A stretch of 50,738 bases of DNA from Sulfurimonas sp. (GCF_028714655.1 NZ_JAQTLY010000015.1:1-50738), one strand, 5' to 3'. Positions 25,441-34,794 are shown, counted from the stretch's first letter. Translations and numbers: made by a program. Notes: generated by a model not told the origin, from the letters alone.

Positions 25441-25645
25441 AACAGTCTGGGTGGTTCGATATATCGCACAATGAGGGTTCTACATTTTCACATAGCGAAC
25501 TAGTAGGATTTTCGTGTGCCGGTGCTATCGTTTGAGATATGTTGACTCTGTCGAGATAATGCCGCCGTTAGAGAATTCTCTCTTCGCCCAAATACGGCTT
25601 TTTAGAACCAAGCCAAATGCGAGACGGCTACTCGGGCTGCTTTAT
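25441..25645 (+). ncRNA. ssrS: Structured non-coding RNA, probable 6S RNA
   Basis: This roughly 200-base region has no ORF but folds as a long rod. CAGTCTGGG (25443-25451) pairs with CTCGGGCTG (25631-25639), CGCA near 25466 pairs with TGCG near 25619, and GGTTCTA (25476-25482) pairs with TAGAACC (25603-25609), with an internal loop between. It has its own -10 element and terminator. Size and rod shape fit 6S RNA, which sequesters RNA polymerase. As I recall, Campylobacterota 6S genes lie next to purD, which is the next gene here. It does not match tmRNA, SRP RNA or RNase P. Identification is by structure and context only. Confidence 0.6.
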
Positions 25646-25648
25646 AAA

Positions 25649-25693
25649 GATATCTGCTTAGTTTATTTTTGATAGATTGAGTAGATATTTTTT
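25649..25693 (+). terminator. Rho-independent terminator of the small RNA
   Basis: A 16-pair stem with G-T pairs (25649-25664 with 25674-25689), preceded by the RNA body and followed by a run of T (25688-25693). purD begins 20 bases further on, so purD must either read through or use a promoter inside this stretch. Confidence 0.7.
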
Positions 25694-25713
25694 AATTAAT
25701 TTACGGAGTGTTA

Positions 25714-26979
25714 ATGAAAATTTTAATTTTAGGCAACGGCGGCAGAGAGTATTCAATCGGTCGTGCGATTTTAAACGAAAAAGAGGCGCATGAGCTTTTT
25801 TTTATGCCCGGAAACGGCGCAACAAGCAATTTGGGAACAAATTTAAATATCAAAGATTATAACGAATTGGCAGAGTTTGCCAAAAGCAATGATATTGAAC
25901 TAACGATAGTAGGACCTGAGGCTCCGCTTGTAGAGGGTGTCGTCGATATTTTTAAAGCGCACGGACTTACAATATTCGGACCTAGTAAAAATGCTGCACG
26001 GTTAGAGGGTTCAAAAGTCTATATGAAAAACTTTTTGGCAAAATATAATATCCCGACAGCGCGCTATATAGAGACTTCTTCTATAGAGGATGCGTTTAAA
26101 TTTACGGATAAACTCACTGCTCCTATAGTCGTAAAAGCGGACGGTCTTTGCGGCGGGAAGGGTGTTATTATTGCGCAGAGCCACGATGAAGCAAAAATCG
26201 CAATTTCCGAGATGTTAAGCGGAAAAAGCTTTGGCGATGCCGGACTAAAAGTTATCGTAGAGGAGTTTTTAGACGGTTACGAGCTCTCTATGTTTGCAGT
26301 ATGTGACGGTGAGGACTATATACTCCTTCCGGCTGCGCAAGACCATAAAAGATTAATGGATAACGATCAAGGACCAAATACGGGCGGAATGGGTGCATAC
26401 GCTCCGACACCTTTGGTTGATGAAGCGCTTTATCAAAAAGTCAGAGAGAGAATCATCCGCCCGACGCTAGACGGCATGAAAAAAGAGGGTGCTCCTTTTG
26501 AGGGTGTGCTTTTTATCGGTATTATGGTAGTAAATGGCGAGCCGATTACTTTAGAGTTTAATGTTCGTTTCGGAGATCCTGAGTGTGAAATACTTATGCC
26601 GCTTATGACTTCAAGCGTTAGCGATATGTTTTACAAGGCTGCTACAAATAGACTCGGCGAGATAAAAGTAGAATTTTCTAAAGAGTTTGCAGTAGGCGTA
26701 GTTATGGCGAGTGCAAATTATCCGTACTCAAGTTCAACACCGGCAGAGATAATCTTAGATAAAGTTTATCATGAAGAGGTAGAAAAATATACGCATATCT
26801 CTTATGCGGGTGTGAGTATGATTGATGGTAAACTTTATGCGGACGGCGGCAGAGTTTTGGTCTGTGTCGGGATAGGCAACAGCATAAAAGAGGCAAGAGA
26901 CAGAGCATATATGAGATGCGGACAAGTCCATTTTGCAGGTAAAAAACTGCGAACGGATATAGCTTATCAAGCATTGTAA
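25714..26979 (+). CDS. purD: Phosphoribosylamine-glycine ligase
   Basis: PurD makes glycinamide ribonucleotide in purine synthesis. It is 421 residues from ATG 25714, and opens [20 protein letters not shown]. The ATP-grasp core shows [31 protein letters not shown] and [12 protein letters not shown], the last being the metal site. The ATG is preferred to GTG 25708 because GGAG lies 5 bases before it and overlaps the GTG. It is followed after 11 bases by an RDD-family gene on the same strand. Confidence 0.97.
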   Translation: MKILILGNGGREYSIGRAILNEKEAHELFFMPGNGATSNLGTNLNIKDYNELAEFAKSNDIELTIVGPEAPLVEGVVDIFKAHGLTIFGPSKNAARLEGSKVYMKNFLAKYNIPTARYIETSSIEDAFKFTDKLTAPIVVKADGLCGGKGVIIAQSHDEAKIAISEMLSGKSFGDAGLKVIVEEFLDGYELSMFAVCDGEDYILLPAAQDHKRLMDNDQGPNTGGMGAYAPTPLVDEALYQKVRERIIRPTLDGMKKEGAPFEGVLFIGIMVVNGEPITLEFNVRFGDPECEILMPLMTSSVSDMFYKAATNRLGEIKVEFSKEFAVGVVMASANYPYSSSTPAEIILDKVYHEEVEKYTHISYAGVSMIDGKLYADGGRVLVCVGIGNSIKEARDRAYMRCGQVHFAGKKLRTDIAYQAL

Positions 26980-26990
26980 AAAGAAGTAAA

Positions 26991-27440
26991 GTGAACGAAG
27001 AGACTCAAAATATCCTTCATCGTGAGGGAATGACATTAGCAACGATTAAAAAGAGAAGTATGGCTTTTTTTATAGACGAGATGCTACTCTCTTTTTTGCT
27101 TATTATAGCGCTGGGAGACTCTTTTTTTGAAGCGAAAACGGTTGAAGAGATGATTTTGCTTACAAATACATTTGTTTTAGAATATATGGCTATAAAAATT
27201 GTTTACCAAGCTTTTTTTGTTATGCAGTATGGCGCAACTTTAGGCAAAATTGCTATGAAAATAAGAGTGATAGATGCAAAAACTCTACAAACACCGAATG
27301 TTGTTGTTTCTCTCAATCGTTCATTTGTCCGTATACTAAGCGAGATGTTGTTTTATCTTGGATTTTTATGGGGTGTTATGGATCCCGATAGGCAAACTTG
27401 GCATGATAAAAGCGCCAAAACTTTGGTTATAGATGCTTAA
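26991..27440 (+). CDS. RDD family membrane protein
   Basis: A 149-residue inner membrane protein. The RDD pattern is visible: KKRSMAFFIDEMLLSFLLII near the first helix, GATLGKIAMKIRVID in the loop, and NRSFVRILSEMLFYLGFLWG to WHDKSAKTLVIDA at the end. About three membrane segments are predicted. The function of RDD proteins is mostly unknown, with some linked to ion transport. The start is GTG after AAGAAG. The last 8 bases overlap the start of lptD, so it may be a partner or simply an operon neighbour in outer membrane assembly. Confidence 0.85.
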   Translation: MNEETQNILHREGMTLATIKKRSMAFFIDEMLLSFLLIIALGDSFFEAKTVEEMILLTNTFVLEYMAIKIVYQAFFVMQYGATLGKIAMKIRVIDAKTLQTPNVVVSLNRSFVRILSEMLFYLGFLWGVMDPDRQTWHDKSAKTLVIDA

Positions 27441-29601
27441 GTTATTTATATTTTTAATTATATTTGCCGTGCATGCAGCAGGTGATAATAGAGTTGAAAT
27501 ATATGCAACAAAAATGGATACAAAAGATAATATTATTACCGCCGATGAAGAGGTGGTTATAGTATATCAAGACTATTATTTAAGTGCAAAACGAGCGATA
27601 TACGATAGAAACAGCGGTGAATTAGAGCTTTTTGAAAATATTCGTGCTTCTCAGGGAGCGAATATTAAACTGCTCGGAGAGTATGCTAAATTAAATATAG
27701 CCGAGAAAGAGAGAACATTTAAACCGTTTTATATGTTAGAGAAAAAATCAGATGTCTGGCTAAGCGGTACCAAAGGTTATGCAAAAGATACGGATGTAAA
27801 TGTAAAATCCGGTGTTATGAGCGGGTGCGATTCAAATAATCCGCTTTGGAAAATGGAGTTTACATCATCGGACTATGATACGGATACAATGTGGTTAAGT
27901 CTCTATAATGCAAGAATTTATATATATGACATTCTTGTTTTTTATACTCCTTATTTTGGGTACTCTTTAGATACGACTAGACGAACGGGTCTTTTGCCTC
28001 CGATGGTCGGACTCTCTAGCAAAGAGGGTTTTTTTTATGAACAATCACTCTACATAGCTGAACAAAATTGGTGGGATTTAGAGCTAAGACCACAGCTTAG
28101 AACTAATCGCGGTTCGGGTTTATACTCTACATTTAGATTTGTGGATAGTGAAATTTCAAAGGGTTCTTTAACCGCCGGTTATTTTAAAGAAAAAGAGGAG
28201 TACTTTCTTGAAAATAAGTTAGGAAATCAAGAACATTACGGTTTTAAGTTTCTCTATGAAAACAGCGATGTCATAAATCAGTGGTTTAATACAAATTTTA
28301 AGGGTCAATCAGGTTTATATATGGACATTGTCAATATGAACGATGTTGATTATATTAACCTCTCTTCAAATGATACGACAAAAAATGCTACGGCAACACA
28401 GTTGCTCTCAAGAATAAATCTTTTTTATAATACAGACAATGACTATTTCGGGGCATATTTTAAGCATTATAAAGATTTAACACTGGAGAGCAACGAAAAA
28501 ACTCTTCAAAATCTTCCGGCGCTCCACTATCATAGATATCTTGATACACTGCTTGATAATCATTTGTTGTATAGTACGGATATAAAGAGTAACAATTACT
28601 ATAGAAGTGTCGGCAAAAGTGCCGTTCAAACCGATTTAAATATTCCGCTGACTCTTCAAACATCACTTTTTGACGAGTCTGTAAATATTGCGTATAAAAC
28701 GAATTTATATGTGCAACACACAAGTTTTAAAGGTGAAGAAGAGAGCCTTCGGGTACCGGCGGGAGAGTATGACAGCGGTGTTTTTGCAAGAAACTATCAC
28801 GCCGTATCGGCATCATCACAACTAACTCGTGCCTTTGATGAAGTTACACATGTTATTGATTTCGGTACACAGTATCAAGTAGCAGGTACCGAGTTCGATG
28901 ACGGATATTATAAAAAACAAAAAAACTACTGTTCTAAATCTATTAATAGATTTGACCCGATATGTGAATTTTATAACATTAAAGATATTGAAGAGAATTT
29001 ACAGCTCTATTTTTCACACTATCTGCATGATATTTCAGGAAAACAGCTGTTTTACCATAGACTCTCACAAAATATCATATACAAGGAGACCGGTGGGCAA
29101 ACGAGCGAACTTGAAAATGAGTTAGACTATCAGATAAGCAATCATTTAAATTTTTATAACAATATGTTTTATAACTATGATGAGAACGGTTTTTCTAAAA
29201 ATTTCAATAAAATAGCATACATGGATGATAGTTTTAATATTGGTTTAGCTCATATGTATAAAAACAGTTTTGTCGATATAGAGCCCCAAATTAGTTATAT
29301 GACATCAAGTATAAGATATAGTTATAACAAAAACTACTCTTACAGCTTCAGATATGATTATGATTTAGAGAGAAAAGACAAAAAAGGTTTTGAAATTGGA
29401 TTTTTATACCAAAAGAAGTGTTGGGATTTTGGACTTACATATCTTGAAAATAATAGACCGATTCTTAATCTCCATGGCGAGTCTGATTCAATATATGACA
29501 GATATATTTACATAACGATAAGACTCAAACCGATAATGGCGCCTGACAGTAGATTGTCAGGTTTCGTATATAGACTTCCTGATAAATCAGAAGTAAAATA
29601 A
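27433..29601 (+). CDS. lptD: LPS-assembly protein LptD
   Basis: LptD is the outer membrane barrel that inserts lipopolysaccharide. It is 722 residues, with a Sec signal peptide (LKLFIFLIIFAVHAA), an OstA/LptA-like jellyroll domain at about residues 20-130 (TADEEVVIVYQDYYLSAKRA), and a C-terminal beta barrel of alternating aromatic strands. RRTGLLPPMVGLSSKEGFF is a conserved LptD segment. Several Cys are present (SGCDSNN, NYCSKS, ICEF, KCWDF) that could form the usual disulfides. Translation couples to the RDD gene by an 8-base overlap; pnp follows after 13 bases. Confidence 0.92.
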   Translation: MLKLFIFLIIFAVHAAGDNRVEIYATKMDTKDNIITADEEVVIVYQDYYLSAKRAIYDRNSGELELFENIRASQGANIKLLGEYAKLNIAEKERTFKPFYMLEKKSDVWLSGTKGYAKDTDVNVKSGVMSGCDSNNPLWKMEFTSSDYDTDTMWLSLYNARIYIYDILVFYTPYFGYSLDTTRRTGLLPPMVGLSSKEGFFYEQSLYIAEQNWWDLELRPQLRTNRGSGLYSTFRFVDSEISKGSLTAGYFKEKEEYFLENKLGNQEHYGFKFLYENSDVINQWFNTNFKGQSGLYMDIVNMNDVDYINLSSNDTTKNATATQLLSRINLFYNTDNDYFGAYFKHYKDLTLESNEKTLQNLPALHYHRYLDTLLDNHLLYSTDIKSNNYYRSVGKSAVQTDLNIPLTLQTSLFDESVNIAYKTNLYVQHTSFKGEEESLRVPAGEYDSGVFARNYHAVSASSQLTRAFDEVTHVIDFGTQYQVAGTEFDDGYYKKQKNYCSKSINRFDPICEFYNIKDIEENLQLYFSHYLHDISGKQLFYHRLSQNIIYKETGGQTSELENELDYQISNHLNFYNNMFYNYDENGFSKNFNKIAYMDDSFNIGLAHMYKNSFVDIEPQISYMTSSIRYSYNKNYSYSFRYDYDLERKDKKGFEIGFLYQKKCWDFGLTYLENNRPILNLHGESDSIYDRYIYITIRLKPIMAPDSRLSGFVYRLPDKSEVK

Positions 29602-29614
29602 GAGGAAAAAAATA

Positions 29615-31780
29615 ATGAAGTATGATATTAAAGTAGATTTGAAAAATAGATGTGAAGAGTATTCATTTGGCGAAGTTGCAAAGCAGGCGAACGGCTCGGC
29701 TTGGGTAAAAAGCGGCAATACAGTTATATTGGCAACGGTTGTAATAGATGAGACGGAAATAGTAAAAGACGATTTTCTTCCCTTAACGGTTCAGTATATT
29801 GAAAAAACATATGCAGCAGGCAAAATCCCGGGCGGATTTTTTAAGCGCGAAACAAAACCGAGTGATTTTGAAACTTTAACTTCTCGCATAGTCGACCGTT
29901 CTCTTCGCCCGCTTTTTCCAAAAGGGTTTGGATATCCGACACAGATTACAATCATGACATTTAGCGTGGACAAAGAGTCTGATTTGCAAGTTTTGGCACT
30001 AAGTGCTGCTTCTGCAGCTCTATTTGTGAGCAATATTGATATAAATACATCGGTATCAGCAGTAAGAGCCGCAAAAGTCGACGGAGAACTTATATTAAAT
30101 CCGACTCTCTCACAGTTAAACAGTTCTACTTTGGATCTATATCTATCCGGTACAAAAGATGATCTTCTGATGATTGAAATGAGAAGTATGGGAGGAGAAA
30201 AAGTAGATAGCAGTTTGGTTATCGATCCTTTGATGGATCCGACGGTGAGCGCTCCGATTATAACAATGCATGTATCAAATGCAGTGAATGAAGATGAATT
30301 GATAAGTATCTTTGAAAAAACCCAGCAGCTGCTTTTTGAAAATAATGCTAAATATGAAGAGTCGTTTTTTGCATTTAAAAAAGAGACAATGGAGATGGAG
30401 TGCAAAGCACATGTTATAAATGAAGAGATGGTTGGTTATGTACGAGAGCACCACTTTTTAGACATAAAATCTGCAATGAACCAAATGGCAAAATCAGAGC
30501 GATCAACGGCACTTAGACAACTCAGAAAGAAGATAATGCTAAACAAAGAGCATTGGGATGAAGTTGAGTTAAAAGATGCTATTGAAAAAGTAAAAAGAGA
30601 GCAGGTAAGAACACAAATTTTAAATGAGAGAGTTAGAGCTGACGGCAGAGCATTAAATGAGATTAGACCGATATCAATCAGTACAAATCTACTTCCAAGT
30701 GCGCACTCATCTTGTCTTTTCACCCGCGGACAGACTCAAGCATTGGTTGTTCTTACAATGGGCGGACCAAAAGATGCGCAAATGTTTGAAAATTTAACGG
30801 ATGAGGGAACTCAAAATGAGAACTTTATGGTTCATTATAATTTCCCCGGATTTAGTGTAGGTGAAGCTTCTCCGATTATGGGAACAAAAAGAAGAGAACT
30901 GGGACACGGAAATCTTGCAAAAAGAGCACTGGAACCGATAGTAAATCTTAACGGACAAACGGTTCGTTTAGTTTCTGAGATATTAGAGTCAAACGGCTCA
31001 TCTTCAATGGCTACGGTTTGCGGAGGATATATGGCGCTTCGTGCAGCAGATATCGATACCAGCGATGTTGTTGCCGGAATTGCTATGGGTATGGTAAGTG
31101 ACGGCGATAAGTATGCGATACTTTCAGATATTATGGGACTTGAAGACCATGACGGAGATTTGGATTTTAAAGTAACAGGCTCGAAAAATGGCATTACTGC
31201 TATGCAGATGGATATCAAGCTTGGCGGAATTAGTTTAAATGTTTTAAAAGAAGCACTTTATCAAGCTAAAGAGGGCAGGGCTCATATTATAGATATTATG
31301 GTTGAAGCCGAGAAAAAGATAGAGTTTAACGACGGTGTTTTACCGAGTACGGACTTTTTTCACATAAACCCGAGTTTTATCGGTGATATCATCGGTCAGG
31401 CGGGTAAGACTATTCGTGAAATAATCGAGAAGTTTGAAGTTGCAATCGATATAGATAAAAAAGACGGAAAAGTAAAAGTTACCGGAAAGAGCAAAAGCGG
31501 TGTAAAAGCGGCAAGAGAGCATATTGAGGGAATTGCAAATACTCCAAAAGCTGCTAAGATAGAGTACAAAGTCGGCGACAAACATAAAGGCATAGTTAAA
31601 AAGATAGTTGATTTTGGAGCTTTTATAGAACTTCCCGACGGAACTGACGGGCTTATCCATATCTCTAAAATATCTGACCAAAGAGTAGATAAAGTAAGCG
31701 ATGTGGTAAAAGAGGGCGATGAGATAGATGTTGAAATTTTAGAGTTTAAGGGTAACAAGATTTCGTTAGGTCGCGCGTAA
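29615..31780 (+). CDS. pnp: Polyribonucleotide nucleotidyltransferase
   Basis: PNPase is the phosphorolytic 3'-5' exoribonuclease of mRNA decay. It is 721 residues. Two RNase PH domains (about 1-230 and 320-560) flank a helical linker; the second holds RADGRALNEIRPIS and the active site region VCGGYMALRAAD. The KH domain is at about 565-625 (FIGDIIGQAGKTIREI) and the S1 domain at about 640-710 (GDKHKGIVKKIVDFGAFIEL). The S1 domain stops soon after IDVEILEFKGNKISLGRA, so the tail is short. It has AAGAGG upstream of ATG 29615. Confidence 0.97.
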   Translation: MKYDIKVDLKNRCEEYSFGEVAKQANGSAWVKSGNTVILATVVIDETEIVKDDFLPLTVQYIEKTYAAGKIPGGFFKRETKPSDFETLTSRIVDRSLRPLFPKGFGYPTQITIMTFSVDKESDLQVLALSAASAALFVSNIDINTSVSAVRAAKVDGELILNPTLSQLNSSTLDLYLSGTKDDLLMIEMRSMGGEKVDSSLVIDPLMDPTVSAPIITMHVSNAVNEDELISIFEKTQQLLFENNAKYEESFFAFKKETMEMECKAHVINEEMVGYVREHHFLDIKSAMNQMAKSERSTALRQLRKKIMLNKEHWDEVELKDAIEKVKREQVRTQILNERVRADGRALNEIRPISISTNLLPSAHSSCLFTRGQTQALVVLTMGGPKDAQMFENLTDEGTQNENFMVHYNFPGFSVGEASPIMGTKRRELGHGNLAKRALEPIVNLNGQTVRLVSEILESNGSSSMATVCGGYMALRAADIDTSDVVAGIAMGMVSDGDKYAILSDIMGLEDHDGDLDFKVTGSKNGITAMQMDIKLGGISLNVLKEALYQAKEGRAHIIDIMVEAEKKIEFNDGVLPSTDFFHINPSFIGDIIGQAGKTIREIIEKFEVAIDIDKKDGKVKVTGKSKSGVKAAREHIEGIANTPKAAKIEYKVGDKHKGIVKKIVDFGAFIELPDGTDGLIHISKISDQRVDKVSDVVKEGDEIDVEILEFKGNKISLGRA

Positions 31781-31947
31781 ATAGCGCTATCTATAGATTT
31801 CAACTAGTTTTTATCATTTTTTCTGTAAAATCCCAAATCAGATTTTAGTAGGGAAACTTTTGCATTTATGTAGAAGTTGCTATATTCATATAACGGATAT
31901 GGTTACGCTAGCCGAAAAAGTTTGTAATAATTTTATTGGAGAAACTT

Positions 31948-32262
31948 ATGAAAAAAATTCTTTTCTTAATGGTAGCTTTAGCTACTGCTGCTTTAGCTGC
32001 TGACGGTGAGGTTGCAAACCAAACTCTTAAAGCATACTCAATGATCGCTGCTGGTCTTGGTCTTGGTCTTGCTGCTCTTGGTGGAGCTATCGGTATGGGT
32101 CATACTGCTGCTGCAACAATCGCAGGAACTGCAAGAAACCCAGGTTTAGGTGCTAAACTTATGACTACTATGTTCATTGCTCTTGCGATGATCGAAGCTC
32201 AAGTTATTTACGCACTTGTAATTGCTCTTATAGCACTTTACGCAAACCCATATTTAGGTTAA
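31948..32262 (+). CDS. atpE: ATP synthase F0 subunit c
   Basis: Forms the proton-driven c-ring. The mature-like part is a helical hairpin with glycine-rich GLGLGLAALGGAIGMGHTAAA and the ion-binding Glu in FIALAMIEAQVIYALV. Upstream of it is a signal-peptide-like N-terminus, MKKILFLMVALATAALAADG, which makes the protein 104 residues instead of about 80. Start ATG 31948 follows GGAGAAA; an in-frame TTG at 31936 overlaps that site. The codon choice is strongly biased (GCT, CTT, GGT), as expected for high expression. It stands alone, away from the other atp genes, as is usual in Campylobacterota. A structured leader of about 150 bases precedes it. Confidence 0.95.
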   Translation: MKKILFLMVALATAALAADGEVANQTLKAYSMIAAGLGLGLAALGGAIGMGHTAAATIAGTARNPGLGAKLMTTMFIALAMIEAQVIYALVIALIALYANPYLG

Positions 32263-32279
32263 TCATATCTAAATAGTTA

Positions 32280-32299
32280 AAGCACCTCTTGGGTGTTTT
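32280..32299 (+). terminator. Probable terminator after atpE
   Basis: AAGCACC (32280-32286) pairs with GGTGTTT (32292-32298) around a five-base loop, and the 3' arm ends in a T run. It ends 25 bases before the tRNA gene. Confidence 0.6.
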
Positions 32300-32324
32300 A
32301 ACACAACCTCTTTAAATGTCTTAT

Positions 32325-32409
32325 GCGACCGTGGTGGAACGGTAGACACACTACCTTGAGGTGGTAGCGCCCTACGGGTGTGGGAGTTCAAATCTCCCCG
32401 GTCGCACCA
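32325..32409 (+). tRNA. tRNA-Leu (anticodon GAG), CCA encoded
   Basis: An 85-base class II tRNA. The acceptor GCGACCG pairs with CGGTCGC, followed by A and encoded CCA (32407-32409). The anticodon stem CTACC/GGTAG holds loop TTGAGGT, giving anticodon GAG, which reads CUC and CUU. A long variable arm (GCGCCCTACGGGTGT) and the T-loop GTTCAAATC confirm leucine class. Only two bases separate it from the 3' end of the convergent cupin gene. Confidence 0.96.
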
Positions 32410-32411
32410 TA

Positions 32412-32768
32412 TTATTTGATAATAGTAATGTAATCCTCGCCTTTTGGCACCAAACATAAAAAACTGTAACTCTCTTCCCCTATCGTTTTATAGCTATGAG
32501 AAACACCTGCCGGAATTAGTAAAATATCGCCTGCTTTAGCTTCTATAATTTCATCTCCGATTTGAACACTCGCACGACCCGATAAAACGAACTGTTCATG
32601 CTCAACGCTGTTTGTATGAAGCGGCATATGTCCGCCTGCTTCGATTATAAAGTTGCGCATTGCAAAATTCGGCGATTCGTCAGGAGATAAAAGCATTTTC
32701 ATAGACACGCCTTTTCCTGCTTTTTGAGGCATTGCCTCGATAGAATTAATCTCTTTGTGTAGGTACAT
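32412..32768 (-). CDS. Small cupin-domain protein
   Basis: A 118-residue single-domain cupin. Motif 1 is GGHMPLHTNSVEHEQFVLSG, with metal ligands His, His, Glu; motif 2 is AGDILLIPAGVSHSYKTIG, with the fourth ligand His. The substrate is unknown; proteins of this size range from metal-binding stress proteins to small isomerases or dioxygenases. It is divergent from cysK with about 60 bases between them and converges on the tRNA-Leu gene. No signal peptide or membrane segment is seen. Confidence 0.85.
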   Translation of the reverse strand: MYLHKEINSIEAMPQKAGKGVSMKMLLSPDESPNFAMRNFIIEAGGHMPLHTNSVEHEQFVLSGRASVQIGDEIIEAKAGDILLIPAGVSHSYKTIGEESYSFLCLVPKGEDYITIIK

Positions 32769-32827
32769 TATAGCCCCTTGTTATAAATTTTTCGGTAGCA
32801 TATCATAAAAGTGTTTGGAGATTATTT

Positions 32828-33751
32828 ATGAATATCGCAAAAAATATAACAGAGCTAATAGGAAATACTCCTTTAGTCAGGTTAAACAAAGCATCAAAGG
32901 CAACCGGTGCAAATATAATAGCAAAATGTGAGTTTATGAACCCGACAAGCTCGGTAAAAGATAGAATCGGTTTTAATATGATAAGACGAGCGATGGAAGA
33001 GGGAAAAATAACAAAGGATACTACTATAATCGAGCCTACAAGCGGAAATACGGGAATTGCATTGGCAGCAAACTGTGCCGCACTTGATTTAAAACTGATT
33101 TTAACAATGCCCGAATCTATGAGTATAGAGAGAAGAAAGTTATTAAAAGCATTCGGAGCCGAACTTGTTTTGACCTCCGCTTCACTTGGGATGAGCGGTG
33201 CGATTGCCAAAGCGGACGAACTTGGGCGTGAAATTGAAAACTCGATTGTTTTACAGCAGTTTAAAAATCCATCCAATCCCGAGATTCATATGCTTACAAC
33301 GGCTAAAGAGATACTACGAGATACGGATGGCAAGCTTGATGCTTTTGTAGCCGCAGTAGGGACTGGCGGAACATTAAGCGGAACGGCAAAGGTTTTAAAA
33401 GAGCAGATTCAAAATATAGCTATTTTTGCGGTAGAGCCTGCAAGCTCTGCGGTGCTATCGGGAGAGTGTGCCGGTGCGCATGCCATTCAGGGTATCGGAG
33501 CGGGATTTATACCGGATACATTGGATAGAACAATCTACGGTGAAGTTATAAAAGTAAGCAATGAAGATGCGATTAACACGGCAAAAAAGTTAGCAAAAGA
33601 AGAGGGTCTGCTTGTGGGTATATCTGCGGGTGCGAATGTATTTGCTACGATGCAGATTGCTTCAAGAGAGGAGTTTAGGGGGAAAACACTTTTAACAATT
33701 CTTTGTGATACTGGCGAGAGATATCTAAGCACAGAACTTTTTAATGAGTAA
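32828..33751 (+). CDS. cysK: Cysteine synthase (O-acetylserine sulfhydrylase)
   Basis: A PLP enzyme making cysteine from O-acetylserine and sulfide; 307 residues. The PLP Lys is in the NPTSSVKDRIGFNMI motif near residue 42. The substrate loop is PTSGNTGIALAANC, and the phosphate-binding glycine run is AVGTGGTLSGTAK. ISAGANVFA near the C-terminus is the usual conserved block. CysK and CysM cannot be separated firmly here; length and core fit CysK-like enzymes. The start has TTGGAGA upstream. It overlaps the next gene by 8 bases. Confidence 0.92.
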   Translation: MNIAKNITELIGNTPLVRLNKASKATGANIIAKCEFMNPTSSVKDRIGFNMIRRAMEEGKITKDTTIIEPTSGNTGIALAANCAALDLKLILTMPESMSIERRKLLKAFGAELVLTSASLGMSGAIAKADELGREIENSIVLQQFKNPSNPEIHMLTTAKEILRDTDGKLDAFVAAVGTGGTLSGTAKVLKEQIQNIAIFAVEPASSAVLSGECAGAHAIQGIGAGFIPDTLDRTIYGEVIKVSNEDAINTAKKLAKEEGLLVGISAGANVFATMQIASREEFRGKTLLTILCDTGERYLSTELFNE

Positions 33752-34346
33752 TACTTTTTTTGAAACTATCAAAGTAATCGACGGGAAAGTTTTTAATATC
33801 TCTTTTCATCAAGAGAGGTATGAAAGCGTTTTAAATCATTTTAGTATAAACAGTGCAAAAAATCTGCAAGAATTTATAAAACCGCCAAAAATAGGTTTTT
33901 TTAGATGCCGTCTTGTTTATGGAATTTCTAAAAATTCGCATACCTTGAATGTAACATATCATGAATACAAAAAAAGGGAAATAAATTCTCTAAAACTGCT
34001 CTACAGTGACGATATAAGTTACGGGTTCAAATCTACATACAGAGACAAACTTGATGAATTATACGCTTTAAGGGGTGAGTGCGATGATATTTTGATAGTA
34101 AAGAACTCTCTTGTAACCGACACTTCTATAGCGAATATCGCTTTTTTTGACGGTAGCAGATGGATTACTCCTGCATCGCCGCTTTTAAGAGGAACAACAA
34201 GAGAGAGACTCTTAAGAGAGGGTAAAATATTTGAAGAAGAGATACATGTTAATGATTTAGAAAATTTTTCACAAGTTGCTCTTATGAATGCGATGATAGA
34301 TTTTGATATAATTACGAAAAATGCAAAGGATTTTTGTGCTAGATAA
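33744..34346 (+). CDS. Class IV aminotransferase-fold protein (possible aminodeoxychorismate lyase)
   Basis: A 200-residue member of the branched-chain aminotransferase/PabC fold. Features are FETIKVIDGKVFNISFHQER at the start, a candidate PLP Lys in YGFKSTYRDK near residue 95, VTDTSIANIAFFDGSRWITP, and LLRGTTRERLL. It is shorter than the usual 250-290 residues, lacking much of the N-terminal lobe. A lyase step to 4-aminobenzoate in folate synthesis is the likeliest job, as small PabC proteins in Campylobacterota show this build, but no pabA/pabB gene is in the window. Coupled to cysK. Confidence 0.75.
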   Translation: MSNTFFETIKVIDGKVFNISFHQERYESVLNHFSINSAKNLQEFIKPPKIGFFRCRLVYGISKNSHTLNVTYHEYKKREINSLKLLYSDDISYGFKSTYRDKLDELYALRGECDDILIVKNSLVTDTSIANIAFFDGSRWITPASPLLRGTTRERLLREGKIFEEEIHVNDLENFSQVALMNAMIDFDIITKNAKDFCAR

Positions 34347-34794
34347 TTTGATAGAAGATAGAGATTTTGCAAAAATAATGCAAAAAAATATAGAGAATTT
34401 AATCATCCTGCTATTTGAAAAAGATCAAAATTTCGGAGTTCTTTGTAAGATAGAACATATATCTTTTGAACCTCCGCTGCCTAAGAGCATAAGTTCGGAG
34501 TTTAGACCTATGACACTTTTTTTCTTGGCGGGATATACTTTTGATACTGCTAGTATTGTAGATGACAAGATAGTTTTTGAAGCTGGCTTCGGTGCGGATA
34601 ATTTTGGCAGTATCGTAACAGTTCCTCTTTTGAGTATTATGCAGATAATCGTAGATGAGACGCCGCTGCTTATAAATCTGGCTGATTATAAAAAGGAGAA
34701 TAAAATAATTCAAAAGGTAGATAACGGAGGAGTTGAAAACTCGATGGCATCTTTTTTATCAAACCCTGAAAATTCAAAATTTTTAAAAAAATAG
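34336..34794 (+). CDS. Hypothetical protein (unknown family)
   Basis: A 152-residue acidic soluble protein I do not recognise. It opens with a helix (MLDNLIEDRDFAKIMQKNIE), then mixed beta strands (GVLCKIEHISFEP, MTLFFLAGYTFDTASIV, KIVFEAGFGADNFGSIV) and a final Asn/Ser-rich tail. There is no signal peptide, membrane segment, or Cys metal motif. GTG 34336 is preferred because AAAGGA stands 5 bases before it; an ATG at 34321 is part of the upstream gene's overlap. It is coupled to the class IV aminotransferase gene by an 11-base overlap. A palindromic repeat begins directly after the stop. Confidence 0.7.
   Translation: MLDNLIEDRDFAKIMQKNIENLIILLFEKDQNFGVLCKIEHISFEPPLPKSISSEFRPMTLFFLAGYTFDTASIVDDKIVFEAGFGADNFGSIVTVPLLSIMQIIVDETPLLINLADYKKENKIIQKVDNGGVENSMASFLSNPENSKFLKK

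Noticed and set aside
25441..25645. tmRNA, SRP RNA or RNase P RNA as the identity of the structured RNA
   Set aside because: No tag-peptide frame or tRNA-like end for tmRNA, no GGAA-type conserved SRP loop, and too short for RNase P RNA.
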